This document shows, in pieces, positions 50,270-58,807 of a stretch of 64,000 nucleotides of DNA (the first letter of the stretch is position 1; each line of letters starts with the position of its first letter). The stretch lies in the IMG/VR virus record IMGVR_UViG_3300044631_000905, positions 1 to 64,000 of that record. One strand, written 5' to 3'. The stretch is from a virus. A program made the translations under genes and the position numbers. The notes below the pieces were generated by a model, which worked only from the letters and a program-made list of their open reading frames with translations, was not told the origin of the DNA and did no database searches.

Positions 50270-51013
50270 ATGAAGTACCAGAAACCAATTAATTCAATTC
50301 AAAACAGCGACGAGTTTTCATCTAATTTGATGGAAGCATACGGCAGGTGGATGGGAGGTGATTGCTTCCAGAATACTCAACCAGTAGATCTTCACCTTGT
50401 TGAAGCATTTGATGGTATGGATCCTCAATCACACGGCGCAGAGATTGAGCACACTACCACCAAGAAAAAGACTGCCAAGAAAGAAAGTCCAAAGGCACAG
50501 TTGGCAACCAAGGAAGAGTATGAGGTTCTAGAAACTGAAGAGTACGAAATTGATGGTGTCATCTATGTTCTTGAGAAAGTCAAGATGGATGGCAAAGATG
50601 ACAACGGTTTCAAAACTTGCTGGAAAGGATATAAGAAGCAAGGTACTAAGGTAAAGGGTGATAAGGAAGTCAATAACTGCGTCAAGGCTGGTCTTGAGTA
50701 TGAAGGTGAGGAAGACCTTGCTGAGGTTGCCCCTCCTGGTGCTAAGTCGGAGCGTATGGTCAAGCACATCAAGAAATCATATTCTAAAGATGGTGAGCTA
50801 ACCGATAAAGAAAAGTCAATTGCTTATGCTACTGCTTGGAAGCATAAGAACAAGATGAAGAAGGAAGAAGTTGAACTTTCTGAGAAGATGGATCCTGTCG
50901 GCAAGGAAGATGGAGATATTGATAACGACGGTGATAAGGATAAGTCAGATAAGTACCTACATGCTCGTCGTAAGAAGATCAGCAAAATCATGGCGATGAA
51001 GAAAAAGTCATGA
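50270..51013 (+). CDS. Conserved cyanophage protein with Ca-binding-like motif
   Basis: 247 residues. A variable Lys-rich middle is followed by YKKQGTKVKGDKEVNNCVK, APPGAKSERMVKHIKKSYSK and a C-terminal DGDIDNDGDKDKSDKYLHAR. The last segment has the DxDxDG spacing of calcium-binding loops. Frequent in cyanomyoviruses; likely structural or internal head protein, inferred from charge and neighbours. Confidence 0.65.
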   Translation: MKYQKPINSIQNSDEFSSNLMEAYGRWMGGDCFQNTQPVDLHLVEAFDGMDPQSHGAEIEHTTTKKKTAKKESPKAQLATKEEYEVLETEEYEIDGVIYVLEKVKMDGKDDNGFKTCWKGYKKQGTKVKGDKEVNNCVKAGLEYEGEEDLAEVAPPGAKSERMVKHIKKSYSKDGELTDKEKSIAYATAWKHKNKMKKEEVELSEKMDPVGKEDGDIDNDGDKDKSDKYLHARRKKISKIMAMKKKS

Positions 51014-51402
51014 AATCCTTTAGACAGTTCTGCGAAGAGTGCGGTTGCGAAAAGAAAGAACGTAAAGGTAAGAAGAAAGCAACTGTTGAAGTGATGCCAA
51101 CTGTTAAGGATGGTGTCAAGGGTATGACCACAAAAGTTACCAACGAAAACTTTGCTGGTAACTATCCTGGACCACTCTATGCTCCTCACCCAGATATCAA
51201 AAGAGAAAACTATGATAAGGGTGAGTATGATTATGAAGGAGATATGGCAAAGACCCAACTAAAAGGTATTGCTAGAAATGCTCAAGAACTTCATGATATG
51301 CTACAACCTGCTGACAATCTACCAGAGTGGGTACAATCCAAGATAACCCTTGCGGCGGATTACATCCAGACGGCAAACGATTACATGAAGAGTAAGGGTT
51401 GA
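51010..51402 (+). CDS. Conserved small cyanophage protein
   Basis: 130 residues: MKSFRQFCEECGCEKKERKGKKK (Cys-rich basic start), then EYDYEGDMAKTQLKGIARNAQELHDMLQPADNLPEWVQSKITLAADYIQTANDYM. The C-terminal block (GxMAxTQL...WVQxKITLAADYI) is strongly typical of cyanophages. Likely a virion-associated or scaffold-like protein; unproven. ATGA overlap with the previous gene. Confidence 0.7.
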   Translation: MKSFRQFCEECGCEKKERKGKKKATVEVMPTVKDGVKGMTTKVTNENFAGNYPGPLYAPHPDIKRENYDKGEYDYEGDMAKTQLKGIARNAQELHDMLQPADNLPEWVQSKITLAADYIQTANDYMKSKG

Positions 51403-51408
51403 TAAATA
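51402..51408 (+). promoter_or_regulatory. Late promoter motif ATAAATA
   Basis: ATAAATA starts at the last base of the upstream stop and lies 25 nt before ATG 51434. Confidence 0.5.
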
Positions 51409-51433
51409 GCTCTGTTCCATTCAGAGTAGAACC

Positions 51434-51607
51434 ATGGGCGCAGTAGTAGCGGTTGTAAAACCAATTCTTCTTCAGATTGCTACACATCCAGCAGTAAAGA
51501 ACCTTGTTCTTGAACTTCTTGGTAAGTATGTAAAATCAACGGACAACAGTATTGATGATGTAGTTTATGAATTAGTTAAAGATAAACTTTTTAAACCACA
51601 GGCATGA
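51434..51607 (+). CDS. Small amphipathic protein (57 aa)
   Basis: 57 codons (MGAVVAVVKPILLQIATHPAVKNLVLELLGKYVKSTDNSIDDVVYELVKDKLFKP). An amphipathic helical protein that may associate with membranes. It is ATGA-coupled to a membrane peptide, so the two probably act as a pair. Function unknown. Confidence 0.65.
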   Translation: MGAVVAVVKPILLQIATHPAVKNLVLELLGKYVKSTDNSIDDVVYELVKDKLFKPQA

Positions 51608-51768
51608 TTACCTGCTTAGTAACTAACTGGGGTGTAACCATAGTCCTAGGTCTTCTGCTAACTGCTTCTGAGTGGTTGGCAAAAACAAAAAGATTTGAGG
51701 AAAATGGATTGCTAGATTTAATTACAAATTTCTTAAAAATTCTATTGCGTAAGGGAGACCATAAATAG
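51604..51768 (+). CDS. Small membrane protein (54 aa)
   Basis: 54 codons: one membrane segment (NWGVTIVLGLLLTASEWLA), then a basic amphipathic tail (LDLITNFLKILLRKGDHK). Its last codons and stop are embedded in the following terminator stem and loop. A holin-like or lysis-timing role is possible but unproven. Confidence 0.6.
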   Translation: MITCLVTNWGVTIVLGLLLTASEWLAKTKRFEENGLLDLITNFLKILLRKGDHK

Positions 51769-51782
51769 GGTCTCCCTTTTTT
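51751..51782 (+). terminator. Terminator with ATAAATA in its loop
   Basis: AAGGGAGACC (51751-51760) pairs with GGTCTCCCTT (51769-51778), followed by T. The loop is ATAAATAG, which also contains the upstream stop codon TAG. Confidence 0.9.
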
Positions 51783-51789
51783 ATAAATA
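51761..51789 (+). promoter_or_regulatory. Two late promoter motifs, ATAAATA and TATAAATA
   Basis: ATAAATA (51761-51767) is the terminator loop and TATAAATA (51782-51789) follows the T run, 35 nt before ATG 51825. Either could start the Ig-like virion gene. Confidence 0.55.
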
Positions 51790-51824
51790 AATTTTAGAAA
51801 TCGGTAAATATTTGGAGTGTATCC

Positions 51825-52739
51825 ATGACCCTGTATAGTCGCGCTGAAACAAACGCACAAAGCTTGACAGTCCTAAACACCACAGAGAAGAACTCTGTTG
51901 ATAAGTATGACTGGGATAATACCCTGATTGTTGATGGTGACAGCACAGTTGCTGGTGCTCAGGGTTATGCTACTGCTGCTCGCAGAACTGTTTATATTGA
52001 TGACGTAGAAGCAACCCTTGCTGAAAACAGAGAGCGTGGTTTAACTGCTCCTGGTTGGTGGGAGTATATGACTTATGTTGATTCTGATGGTAAGACCCGC
52101 CACAAAGCACAGCACCTAGTAGCATTCAAAGATGCTCCTGTTAATACTGCTGACCTTGATGACGTTGTTGCTGCTGACGTAGCATCTGCTATCACTATCT
52201 CGGTACAACCTGCTAACCAGTCAACACAAACACCTGCTGGTGGAATTCTTACTGTTACTCGCGCAGGAACAGCAGCATCTGGTACAGCTTCATACACGGG
52301 AGTAACTGGTACGGCTTCTGGTTCTGGAACTAACGCTACATTTACTGTAGCAAGAGCTGGTGGAGTTTACACTGTAACAGTAACCGCCGCTGGTTCTGGT
52401 TATGCTGCTTCTGAAACTATCACTATTCTTGGTAGTGCTCTGGGTGGTGTTGATACAACCAACGATCTTACAATTACAGTTGCTACTGTTGCTACTGCTG
52501 CTGCTACATTCTCGGTTACTGCTGCTGCTTCAACTGGTTCTCTTACTTACCAATGGCAGCGTAAGACAAGCAGCACCGCTCGCTGGACAAATGTTTCTGG
52601 TGCTACGAGTTCTTCACTCGCTCTCACTGGACTTACCACAGCAGCTAATGGTTATGAGTATCGTGTCAAACTTACATCATCTGCTGGTGCCGAAGAAGTT
52701 ATCTCTGACGCAGCAACACTAACAGTAACTGCGGCATGA
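51825..52739 (+). CDS. Virion protein with GSGY module and Ig-like C-terminal domain
   Basis: 304 residues. The N-terminal part (LYSRAETNAQSLTVLN, PGWWEYMTYVDSDGKTRHKAQHLVAF) is conserved in cyanophage structural proteins. Residues about 144-230 are a Gly/Thr/Ala module (ARAGGVYTVTVTAAGSGY, TILGSALGG) nearly matching the gp18 insertion. Residues about 232-304 look like an Ig-like domain (SLTYQWQRKTSS...VSGATSSSLALTGL...GYEYRVKLTSSAG). Probably decorates the particle and touches the host surface or mucus; inference from Ig-like phage domains. Confidence 0.75.
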   Translation: MTLYSRAETNAQSLTVLNTTEKNSVDKYDWDNTLIVDGDSTVAGAQGYATAARRTVYIDDVEATLAENRERGLTAPGWWEYMTYVDSDGKTRHKAQHLVAFKDAPVNTADLDDVVAADVASAITISVQPANQSTQTPAGGILTVTRAGTAASGTASYTGVTGTASGSGTNATFTVARAGGVYTVTVTAAGSGYAASETITILGSALGGVDTTNDLTITVATVATAAATFSVTAAASTGSLTYQWQRKTSSTARWTNVSGATSSSLALTGLTTAANGYEYRVKLTSSAGAEEVISDAATLTVTAA

Positions 52740-52744
52740 TCTAA

Positions 52745-53101
52745 ATGAACATTAGTGAATTGAACCATGAGAATTGGTTATTCTTTGCCATTCAAAACTA
52801 CAACAACCCGTCGTCAGTAACTTATAGTGATTTTGAAGAAGACTTAAAACGCTTCAAATATATTAAAAGATTACTCAAGAGATACGAAACGACGGGTGAA
52901 TTGAAAACCCATCTCATTCTAAATCATGTGATTGTACTTTATAATGTGTTTGATGACGCAGCAACACCGCTGCTTTTTTATAAAACTGAAGCAACTTACT
53001 GGCCTCAAATCAAGGCATTCATGTTGTTTCTAAATAGATTACCATCTTCTCTTACTAAGGATTTTGACCAGGAATGTCTGAAAAGTCTGAACCTAATATG
53101 A
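52745..53101 (+). CDS. Conserved cyanophage protein
   Basis: 118 residues (NISELNHENWLFFAIQNYNNPSSVTYSDFEEDLKRFKYIKRLLKRYETTGELKTHLILNHVIVLYNVF). An all-helical protein conserved at this place in cyanomyoviruses, resembling DUF7207-type proteins. Function unknown. It overlaps the next gene by 28 nt. Confidence 0.7.
   Translation: MNISELNHENWLFFAIQNYNNPSSVTYSDFEEDLKRFKYIKRLLKRYETTGELKTHLILNHVIVLYNVFDDAATPLLFYKTEATYWPQIKAFMLFLNRLPSSLTKDFDQECLKSLNLI
53030..53036 (+). promoter_or_regulatory. Late promoter motif CTAAATA
   Basis: CTAAATA lies inside the end of the upstream gene, 37 nt before ATG 53074. Confidence 0.4.
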
Positions 53102-53781
53102 ATGAAATGATGAATGTTGCTGGATCTGGTGAAGGTCTAGCACTACCACCCGCTTTTGTTATGGTAAATCCAAGACAAAATCGTAAGTATAAAAAATCTG
53201 AGAAAGTAGATGGTCGCACCAAAGGTGCTCGTGCTCTTTTCAATCGTATCCAACGCAGAAAAATGAAAGAAGAATTAGAAACACAAATTGATGAGGCGCT
53301 TGTGTCCGATACTGAAAGGGCGCAGAAGCAAATCCAGCAACAGAAAAAACTCAATCGCTCAAAAGATCTTCAGAAGAAGCGCAAGGAAGCGAAAGAGAAG
53401 ATGATGAACAAGACAAGAGAGATGGACACTCTCATGAAAGCTCGTCTCTCTGACTTCAAAAAGAAGGCATCAGAGCAGCAGAAAAAAGTTCAAAAAAACT
53501 CAGTTGAATTTGAAGGTAATGTTATGATGGAAGGACAAGATGTAATCCAAGTTGCTCTCGATGTAGCAACTTCTGAACTCAACCCAAGCGGCGAAGCATC
53601 ATTCGCAAAGATCCAATTTGCTGACGGCGGTGTTCAGAACCTAGACAATTTCTCAGCAAAGCGCATCGCTGCTTGTTATGCTCAACTTGATGATGAGCAC
53701 AAGCAACAGTTCCAGTATCTGCTAAACAAAGATGCGTCATCTTATCAGGCAGCACTGAACTTCGCAGTTCGTAACGTCTGA
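53074..53781 (+). CDS. Coiled-coil structural-type protein
   Basis: 235 residues. An N-terminal disordered part is followed by a long Lys/Glu/Gln-rich coiled coil (residues about 40-140). The C-terminal globular part (DVIQVALDVATSELNPSGEASFAKIQFADGGVQNLDNFSAKRIAACYAQLDDEHK) resembles a conserved cyanophage virion-region protein. The role is unknown; the coiled coil suggests a scaffold or tail-associated rod. Confidence 0.68.
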   Translation: MSEKSEPNMNEMMNVAGSGEGLALPPAFVMVNPRQNRKYKKSEKVDGRTKGARALFNRIQRRKMKEELETQIDEALVSDTERAQKQIQQQKKLNRSKDLQKKRKEAKEKMMNKTREMDTLMKARLSDFKKKASEQQKKVQKNSVEFEGNVMMEGQDVIQVALDVATSELNPSGEASFAKIQFADGGVQNLDNFSAKRIAACYAQLDDEHKQQFQYLLNKDASSYQAALNFAVRNV

Positions 53782-53792
53782 TAGAGGAAGTC

Positions 53793-54188
53793 ATGTTCGG
53801 ATTTGGCAGAGATCTAGAAATATTAGAAGCAAAATTTCAAATATATGAAGATCTCTCCAAAGAGATGCTTGACAAACTTGAAAGAGCAGTAGATAAAATT
53901 AGTGAGAGCAACCAGAACGTTGCTCTTATCCTAGAGCGTCATGAGAATAGACTAGAACAGAATGACCGAAATGATAATGCGATCATGGAACTAATCAGAG
54001 ATATCAAAGATCGTATTGAGAAAGTAGAAAACAGAGTAAATGATCTTGCCACGTTTAGGTGGATCTCTGTTGGTATTGGCACCGCAGCAGTCTTTATTAT
54101 TGGTTCTGCCACGTTCTTCGGAAACATCTTGACAGTCGGGAACAACGGTGCTACCATAGGTGGAGGTACGCCAGCACAAACTAAGTGA
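53793..54188 (+). CDS. Coiled-coil membrane protein (XhlA/holin-like)
   Basis: 131 residues: an N-terminal coiled coil (about 7-87, with repeated RxxRxExND-type heptads), one membrane segment (ISVGIGTAAVFIIGSATFFG, about 91-110) and a Gly/Thr-rich tail. The plan resembles small hemolysin XhlA-type or holin-associated proteins. Which leaflet or pore it forms is not clear. It overlaps the primase start (GTGA). Confidence 0.6.
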   Translation: MFGFGRDLEILEAKFQIYEDLSKEMLDKLERAVDKISESNQNVALILERHENRLEQNDRNDNAIMELIRDIKDRIEKVENRVNDLATFRWISVGIGTAAVFIIGSATFFGNILTVGNNGATIGGGTPAQTK

Positions 54189-55186
54189 GTTCTTTTATTG
54201 ATGTAAAATATATCCAACTAGTGTCTTCGCGCCTAGTTCTCTTTGCCCGCAAGAAGGCAGACCTGTATAACTTCAGGTGCCCATATTGTGGAGATAGTCA
54301 GAAGCGTAGGAACAAAGCACGAGGATATCTCTTCAAGGTAAAGAATGACTTTGTGTTTAAGTGTCACAACTGTGGCATGGGTAGAACCCTGGCGAACTTC
54401 ATCAAGGACCAAGATACTTTCCTTCATGATCAATATGTCATGGAGAAATTTAAAGATGGTAAAACTGGCAAAGGGACTACAGTTCCAAACCCAGTCTTCA
54501 ATTTTCAGGAACCAAAGTTTTTCAGCAAACCTGAAAATTCCATTGGTCTTAAAAAAGTATCAGACCTAAATATTTCTCACCCAGCGAGAGAATATCTTGA
54601 GCAACGAGGCATCAAAGATCTAGATTACTTTTATTACTGTCCAAAGTTCAAAGAATGGACAAACAACCAAAAGAAAATCTTTGATAATCTTAAACAAGAT
54701 AGTCCCAGGATTATCATTCCATTCAAAGACAAAGAAGGCAACCTTTTCGGATACCAAGGCAGATCGCTAGCCCCAAAGGCAAAGATTAGATACATTACGA
54801 TCATGCTGGACGAGGAACAACCCAAGATCTTTGGATTAGACAGAATTAATACAACCGAACCAGTTTATATTGTAGAGGGACCATTTGATGCGACGTTCAT
54901 TAAAAACTCTGTTGCTATGGCTGGGTCCGATGCTGATATTAGGACGTTTGGTTGGAGCAATTATATTTGGATTTTTGATAATGAACCACGTAACAGAGAG
55001 ATCGTCGCCAGGATCTCCAAAGTCATTGACCGAGGAGACAAGGTAGTATTGTGGCCAAGTAAAATCAAAGAGAAAGATATTAACGACATGTTCCTTGCTG
55101 GACATGATGTTCAAAGTCTGGTAGAATGTAATGTCTACAGTGGTTTAGAAGCAAAACTTAAATTTAACGATTGGAAGAAAGTATGA
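54185..55186 (+). CDS. gp61: DNA primase gp61
   Basis: 333 residues from a GTG start that overlaps the upstream stop. The zinc-binding motif CPYCGDSQKR...KCHNCGMG (residues about 32-65) and TOPRIM-type motifs VYIVEGPFDA and SDADIRT identify the primase. It makes RNA primers with helicase gp41. Coupled by ATGA to nrdA. Confidence 0.92.
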   Translation: MSSFIDVKYIQLVSSRLVLFARKKADLYNFRCPYCGDSQKRRNKARGYLFKVKNDFVFKCHNCGMGRTLANFIKDQDTFLHDQYVMEKFKDGKTGKGTTVPNPVFNFQEPKFFSKPENSIGLKKVSDLNISHPAREYLEQRGIKDLDYFYYCPKFKEWTNNQKKIFDNLKQDSPRIIIPFKDKEGNLFGYQGRSLAPKAKIRYITIMLDEEQPKIFGLDRINTTEPVYIVEGPFDATFIKNSVAMAGSDADIRTFGWSNYIWIFDNEPRNREIVARISKVIDRGDKVVLWPSKIKEKDINDMFLAGHDVQSLVECNVYSGLEAKLKFNDWKKV

Positions 55187-57495
55187 CAAACGGACATGGT
55201 ATCAAAGTTCGCAAGCGCAGCGGGTCTGTGGAACCCCTCAACCTCGATAAGATCCACAAGATGGTGGAGGAGGCTTGCGAGGGTCTAGGGAGCGGTGTGA
55301 GCGCCTCTCAGGTGGAGATGAACTCGGGTCTCCAGTTCTTTGACGGGATCGAGACGAAGGACATCCAGGAGATCCTGGTGCGCTCTGCGAGCGACCTTAT
55401 CAGCCTGGAGAACCCCAACTATCAATTCGTTGCTGCTCGCCTGCTGCTGTTCGGACTTCGCAAGCAGGTGTTTGGATCTGATTGGGTGAATGGGCATCCT
55501 ACTGTTCTGGACCATGCTTTTAAGTGTGCCACGAACGGTGTCTATGACAAAGAAGTTCTTGGTAAATATACTAAGGAAGAGTGGGACAAGATTGACAGCT
55601 TTATTGATCATGACCGTGATTTTCTATTCACTTATGCTGGTCTTCGTCAGATCGTTGATAAGTACCTAGTACAAGATAGGAGCACAGGTGCGGTTTATGA
55701 AACCCCACAATACATGTACATGATGATTGCTGCGACCTTGTTCCAAAACTATACAAAGGATCGTCTAGAATATGTCAGGAGATACTACAACGCAATCTCA
55801 AAGCACAAAATCAACATCCCAACGCCAATCATGGCAGGAGTGCGAACACCACTTAGACAATTTGCTAGTTGTGTTCTTGTTGATGTTGATGACACCCTCG
55901 ATAGTATCTTTAGCTCTGATATGGCTATTGGCAGATATGTCTCACAGAGGGCGGGTATCGGCATCAACGCAGGTCGCATCCGTGGCATCAACAGTAAAAT
56001 CAGAGGGGGAGAAGTTACGCATACTGGCGTTATACCGTTTCTCAAAAAGTTTGAAGCGACTGTCAGATGTTGTACGCAAAATGGCATACGAGGTGGATCC
56101 GCGACAGTACATTTCCCAATCTGGCACAGAGAAATAGAAGATATCCTAGTACTAAAGAATAATAAAGGAACTGAAGATAACCGTGTTCGTAAGTTAGACT
56201 ACTCTATTCAAATTAGCAAACTGTTCTATGAACGTTTCATCCAAGACGCAGAAATCTCACTCTTCTCACCACACGACGTTCCTGGTCTGTATGATGCTTT
56301 TGGGACTGATAGATTTGACGATTTGTATGTGGATTACGAACGAGATACAACTGTTCCACGAAAAACTATTGGAGCTCAAGAACTCATTCTGGACCTCCTG
56401 AAGGAGCGAGCAGAGACTGGTCGTGTTTATATCATGAATATTGATCATTGTAACTCTCACTCTTCCTTCCTTGACAAAGTAAATATGTCAAACCTCTGTC
56501 AGGAGATCACACTTCCTACAGACCCTATCCAACATATTGATGGTGAAGGTGAGATTGCCCTGTGTATTCTTTCTGCTATCAACGTGGGTAAGATACATAA
56601 ACTGGATGACCTTGAAGAACTTTGTGATCTTGCTGTTCGTGGATTGGAAGAACTGATTGATTATCAGCAATATCCAGTAAAGGCAGCAAGACTTTCAACT
56701 CTCAATCGTCGTTCTTTGGGTATCGGTTATATCGGTCTAGCACATTATCTCGCAAAGCAAGGAGAACACTATGATGATCCACGAGCCTGGCAACTCGTCC
56801 ATGACCTTACTGAAGCTTTCCAGTACTATCTCCTCAAGTCTTCCAACGCAATCGCTAAGGAGAAGGGCGCCTGTGGATACTTCAATCGAACCAAGTATTC
56901 TCAAGGCATCTTGCCAATTGATACCTACAAGCGAGATGTTGATGAACTCTGCGACCCCACGTTGAAATATGATTGGGAAACTCTACGTTCCGAGATACAA
57001 ACATTTGGACTACGACATTCAACGTTGTCCGCACAAATGCCATCGGAAAGCAGTTCCGTTGTGTCAAACGCAACCAACGGAATTGAACCCCCTAGAGATT
57101 ACTTGTCCGTTAAGAAGTCGAAGAAGGGTCCTCTCAAGCAAGTTGTTCCCCAGTATCAAACTCTTAAGAACAACTATACGCTTCTTTGGGATATGCCTGA
57201 CAATACTGGTTATATCAATATTGTTGCTGTTATGCAAAAGTTCTTTGATCAAGCGATATCTGGAAACTGGTCGTATAATCCAGAAAATTATGCCGATAAT
57301 GAAGTTCCTGTGTCGGTGATGGCTCAAGACTTCCTCAATACTTACAAGTACGGATGGAAGACATCTTACTATCAGAATACATACGATATCAAACAAGACG
57401 AACCAATTACTCAAGAACAAAAGAAAAGCATAGAAGATTTACTCAACGATATTTTCAGCACGGAGGAAGAAGACTGTGACAGTTGTAAGATTTAG
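55183..57495 (+). CDS. nrdA: Ribonucleotide reductase large subunit NrdA
   Basis: The start is ATG 55183, coupled to gp61. The 770-residue product has an N-terminal ATP-cone-like part (GIKVRKRSGSVEPLNLDKIHKMVEEA), FASCVLVDVDDTLDSIF, NMSNLCQEITLP (substrate site N-x-C-x-E), and a C-terminal redox CDSCKI. Class Ia/b RNR alpha that reduces NDPs to dNDPs. The first 280 bases are strikingly GC-rich with codons unlike the rest, suggesting a recombinant 5' end. Confidence 0.94.
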   Translation: MTNGHGIKVRKRSGSVEPLNLDKIHKMVEEACEGLGSGVSASQVEMNSGLQFFDGIETKDIQEILVRSASDLISLENPNYQFVAARLLLFGLRKQVFGSDWVNGHPTVLDHAFKCATNGVYDKEVLGKYTKEEWDKIDSFIDHDRDFLFTYAGLRQIVDKYLVQDRSTGAVYETPQYMYMMIAATLFQNYTKDRLEYVRRYYNAISKHKINIPTPIMAGVRTPLRQFASCVLVDVDDTLDSIFSSDMAIGRYVSQRAGIGINAGRIRGINSKIRGGEVTHTGVIPFLKKFEATVRCCTQNGIRGGSATVHFPIWHREIEDILVLKNNKGTEDNRVRKLDYSIQISKLFYERFIQDAEISLFSPHDVPGLYDAFGTDRFDDLYVDYERDTTVPRKTIGAQELILDLLKERAETGRVYIMNIDHCNSHSSFLDKVNMSNLCQEITLPTDPIQHIDGEGEIALCILSAINVGKIHKLDDLEELCDLAVRGLEELIDYQQYPVKAARLSTLNRRSLGIGYIGLAHYLAKQGEHYDDPRAWQLVHDLTEAFQYYLLKSSNAIAKEKGACGYFNRTKYSQGILPIDTYKRDVDELCDPTLKYDWETLRSEIQTFGLRHSTLSAQMPSESSSVVSNATNGIEPPRDYLSVKKSKKGPLKQVVPQYQTLKNNYTLLWDMPDNTGYINIVAVMQKFFDQAISGNWSYNPENYADNEVPVSVMAQDFLNTYKYGWKTSYYQNTYDIKQDEPITQEQKKSIEDLLNDIFSTEEEDCDSCKI

Positions 57496-58657
57496 AACTA
57501 ACGATAATCACATGAACGTAGAAGGAATGACAGTATTCAATACTAACAAAGTAGATAATACTAAACAAAAAATGTTCTTTGGACCCCCTCTTGGGGTCCA
57601 ACGTTACGATAAGTTTAAGTATCCTGTGTTTGATAAACTGACACAGCAACAACTTGGATACTTTTGGAGACCTGAAGAGGTCTCCCTTCAGAAAGATCGT
57701 GCTGATTATCAAACTCTAAACGCAGCACAAAAGCACATCTTTACTTCTAATCTGAAGTATCAAATCCTTCTCGATAGTGTTCAGGGTCGTGGTCCTGGTA
57801 TGGCTTTCATGCCATACTGTTCCCTTCCTGAACTAGAAGGTGCTATGAATATCTGGCAGACTATGGAGATGGTCCATAGTCGTTCTTATACACATATTAT
57901 AAAAAATGTGTATGCTGATCCGTCTGAGGTGTTTGATACAATCCTTGAGGATGACAAGATCCTTCAACGTGCTCGTTCTGTAACTCGTTCATATGATGAA
58001 TTCCTCCAAGCAGCAACAGAATGGGGAGCAGGAAACCAGTGGCGGCATGAATTGGAAGGAACACCAGCAGCAAAAGAAACATTGTATGACCTCAAAAGAA
58101 AACTATATCGAGCGGTTGCTAACGTATATATCCTCGAAGGAATTCGGTTCTACGTATCGTTTGCCTGCTCTTTCGCTTTTGGTGAACTTAAACTCTTGGA
58201 AGGAAGTGCCAAAATCATCGGACTTATCGCAAGAGACGAAAGCCAACACATGACAATCACTCAGAACATTCTAAACAAATGGAAGGAGGGTGATGATCCT
58301 GACATGGTGGAAATTGCCAAGGAAGAAGAAGAGAACGTCTATCAGATGTTCCGTGATTGTGTTGATGAAGAGAAACTCTGGGCAGAATATCTGTTCAAGG
58401 ATGGATCTATCATCGGTCTAAATGATAAACTACTTGCTAAGTATGTTGAATGGACTGCTAATCGTCGTCTCAAGTCTATTGGTCTCAAGGCAATCTTTGA
58501 TACTCCTATTACAAACAATCCTCTGCCATGGACAGAACATTGGTTGTCTTCTAAGGGAATGCAAGTTGCTCCTCAAGAGACGGAGGTTGAGAGTTATTTA
58601 ATTGGGAGCATTAAACAAGATGTTAAGAAAGATACTTTCGCTGGTTTTAAACTGTGA
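57476..58657 (+). CDS. nrdB: Ribonucleotide reductase small subunit NrdB
   Basis: 393 residues from GTG 57476, which has GGAGG nine bases upstream; ATG 57527 (MTVFNTNK) is the alternative conserved start. SNLKYQILLDSVQGR holds the radical tyrosine (Tyr95 from the GTG start). WQTMEMVHSRSYTHI and LIARDESQHM hold iron ligands. Partner of NrdA. The 5' half contains four perfect hairpins. Confidence 0.92.
   Translation: MTVVRFRTNDNHMNVEGMTVFNTNKVDNTKQKMFFGPPLGVQRYDKFKYPVFDKLTQQQLGYFWRPEEVSLQKDRADYQTLNAAQKHIFTSNLKYQILLDSVQGRGPGMAFMPYCSLPELEGAMNIWQTMEMVHSRSYTHIIKNVYADPSEVFDTILEDDKILQRARSVTRSYDEFLQAATEWGAGNQWRHELEGTPAAKETLYDLKRKLYRAVANVYILEGIRFYVSFACSFAFGELKLLEGSAKIIGLIARDESQHMTITQNILNKWKEGDDPDMVEIAKEEEENVYQMFRDCVDEEKLWAEYLFKDGSIIGLNDKLLAKYVEWTANRRLKSIGLKAIFDTPITNNPLPWTEHWLSSKGMQVAPQETEVESYLIGSIKQDVKKDTFAGFKL
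57579..57913. repeat. Cluster of four perfect inverted repeats in nrdB
   Basis: TTGGACCCC/GGGGTCCAA (57579-57601), GGAGACCT/AGGTCTCC (57666-57685), CTATGGA/TCCATAG (57861-57879) and ATACACAT/ATGTGTAT (57888-57913). All lie in coding sequence and none is followed by a T run after the stem. They could be mRNA structures or sites affecting processing. Confidence 0.7.
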
Positions 58658-58776
58658 GAAAAAGAGAGATAGAAAAACTGGAGAAACTTCTAAAGGAGGG
58701 TCCGAAGAGTCTATCTCAAGCGTGGATACTCGCCGCCCTCAAGCGAAAATTCCAGACCCCTGGTACAACTGAATAG
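58654..58776 (+). CDS. Small protein of unknown function (40 aa)
   Basis: A 40-codon frame from GTG 58654 in a GTGA overlap with nrdB. The product is a charged helix (MRKREIEKLEKLLKEGPKSLSQAWILAALKRKFQ). Its stop touches the late motif at 58777. Support is coupling and coding character only. Confidence 0.45.
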   Translation: MRKREIEKLEKLLKEGPKSLSQAWILAALKRKFQTPGTTE

Positions 58777-58804
58777 ATAAATACCTCCGTGATGGAGGTT
58801 TTTT
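58777..58804 (+). promoter_or_regulatory. Composite late promoter, terminator stem and RBS before 58808
   Basis: ATAAATA (58777-58783) runs into the stem ACCTCC/GGAGGT (58783-58788 and 58794-58799), followed by six T. GGAGG of the 3' arm lies nine bases before ATG 58808. This is the same architecture as at 46687-46724. Confidence 0.65.
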
Positions 58805-58807
58805 ATT

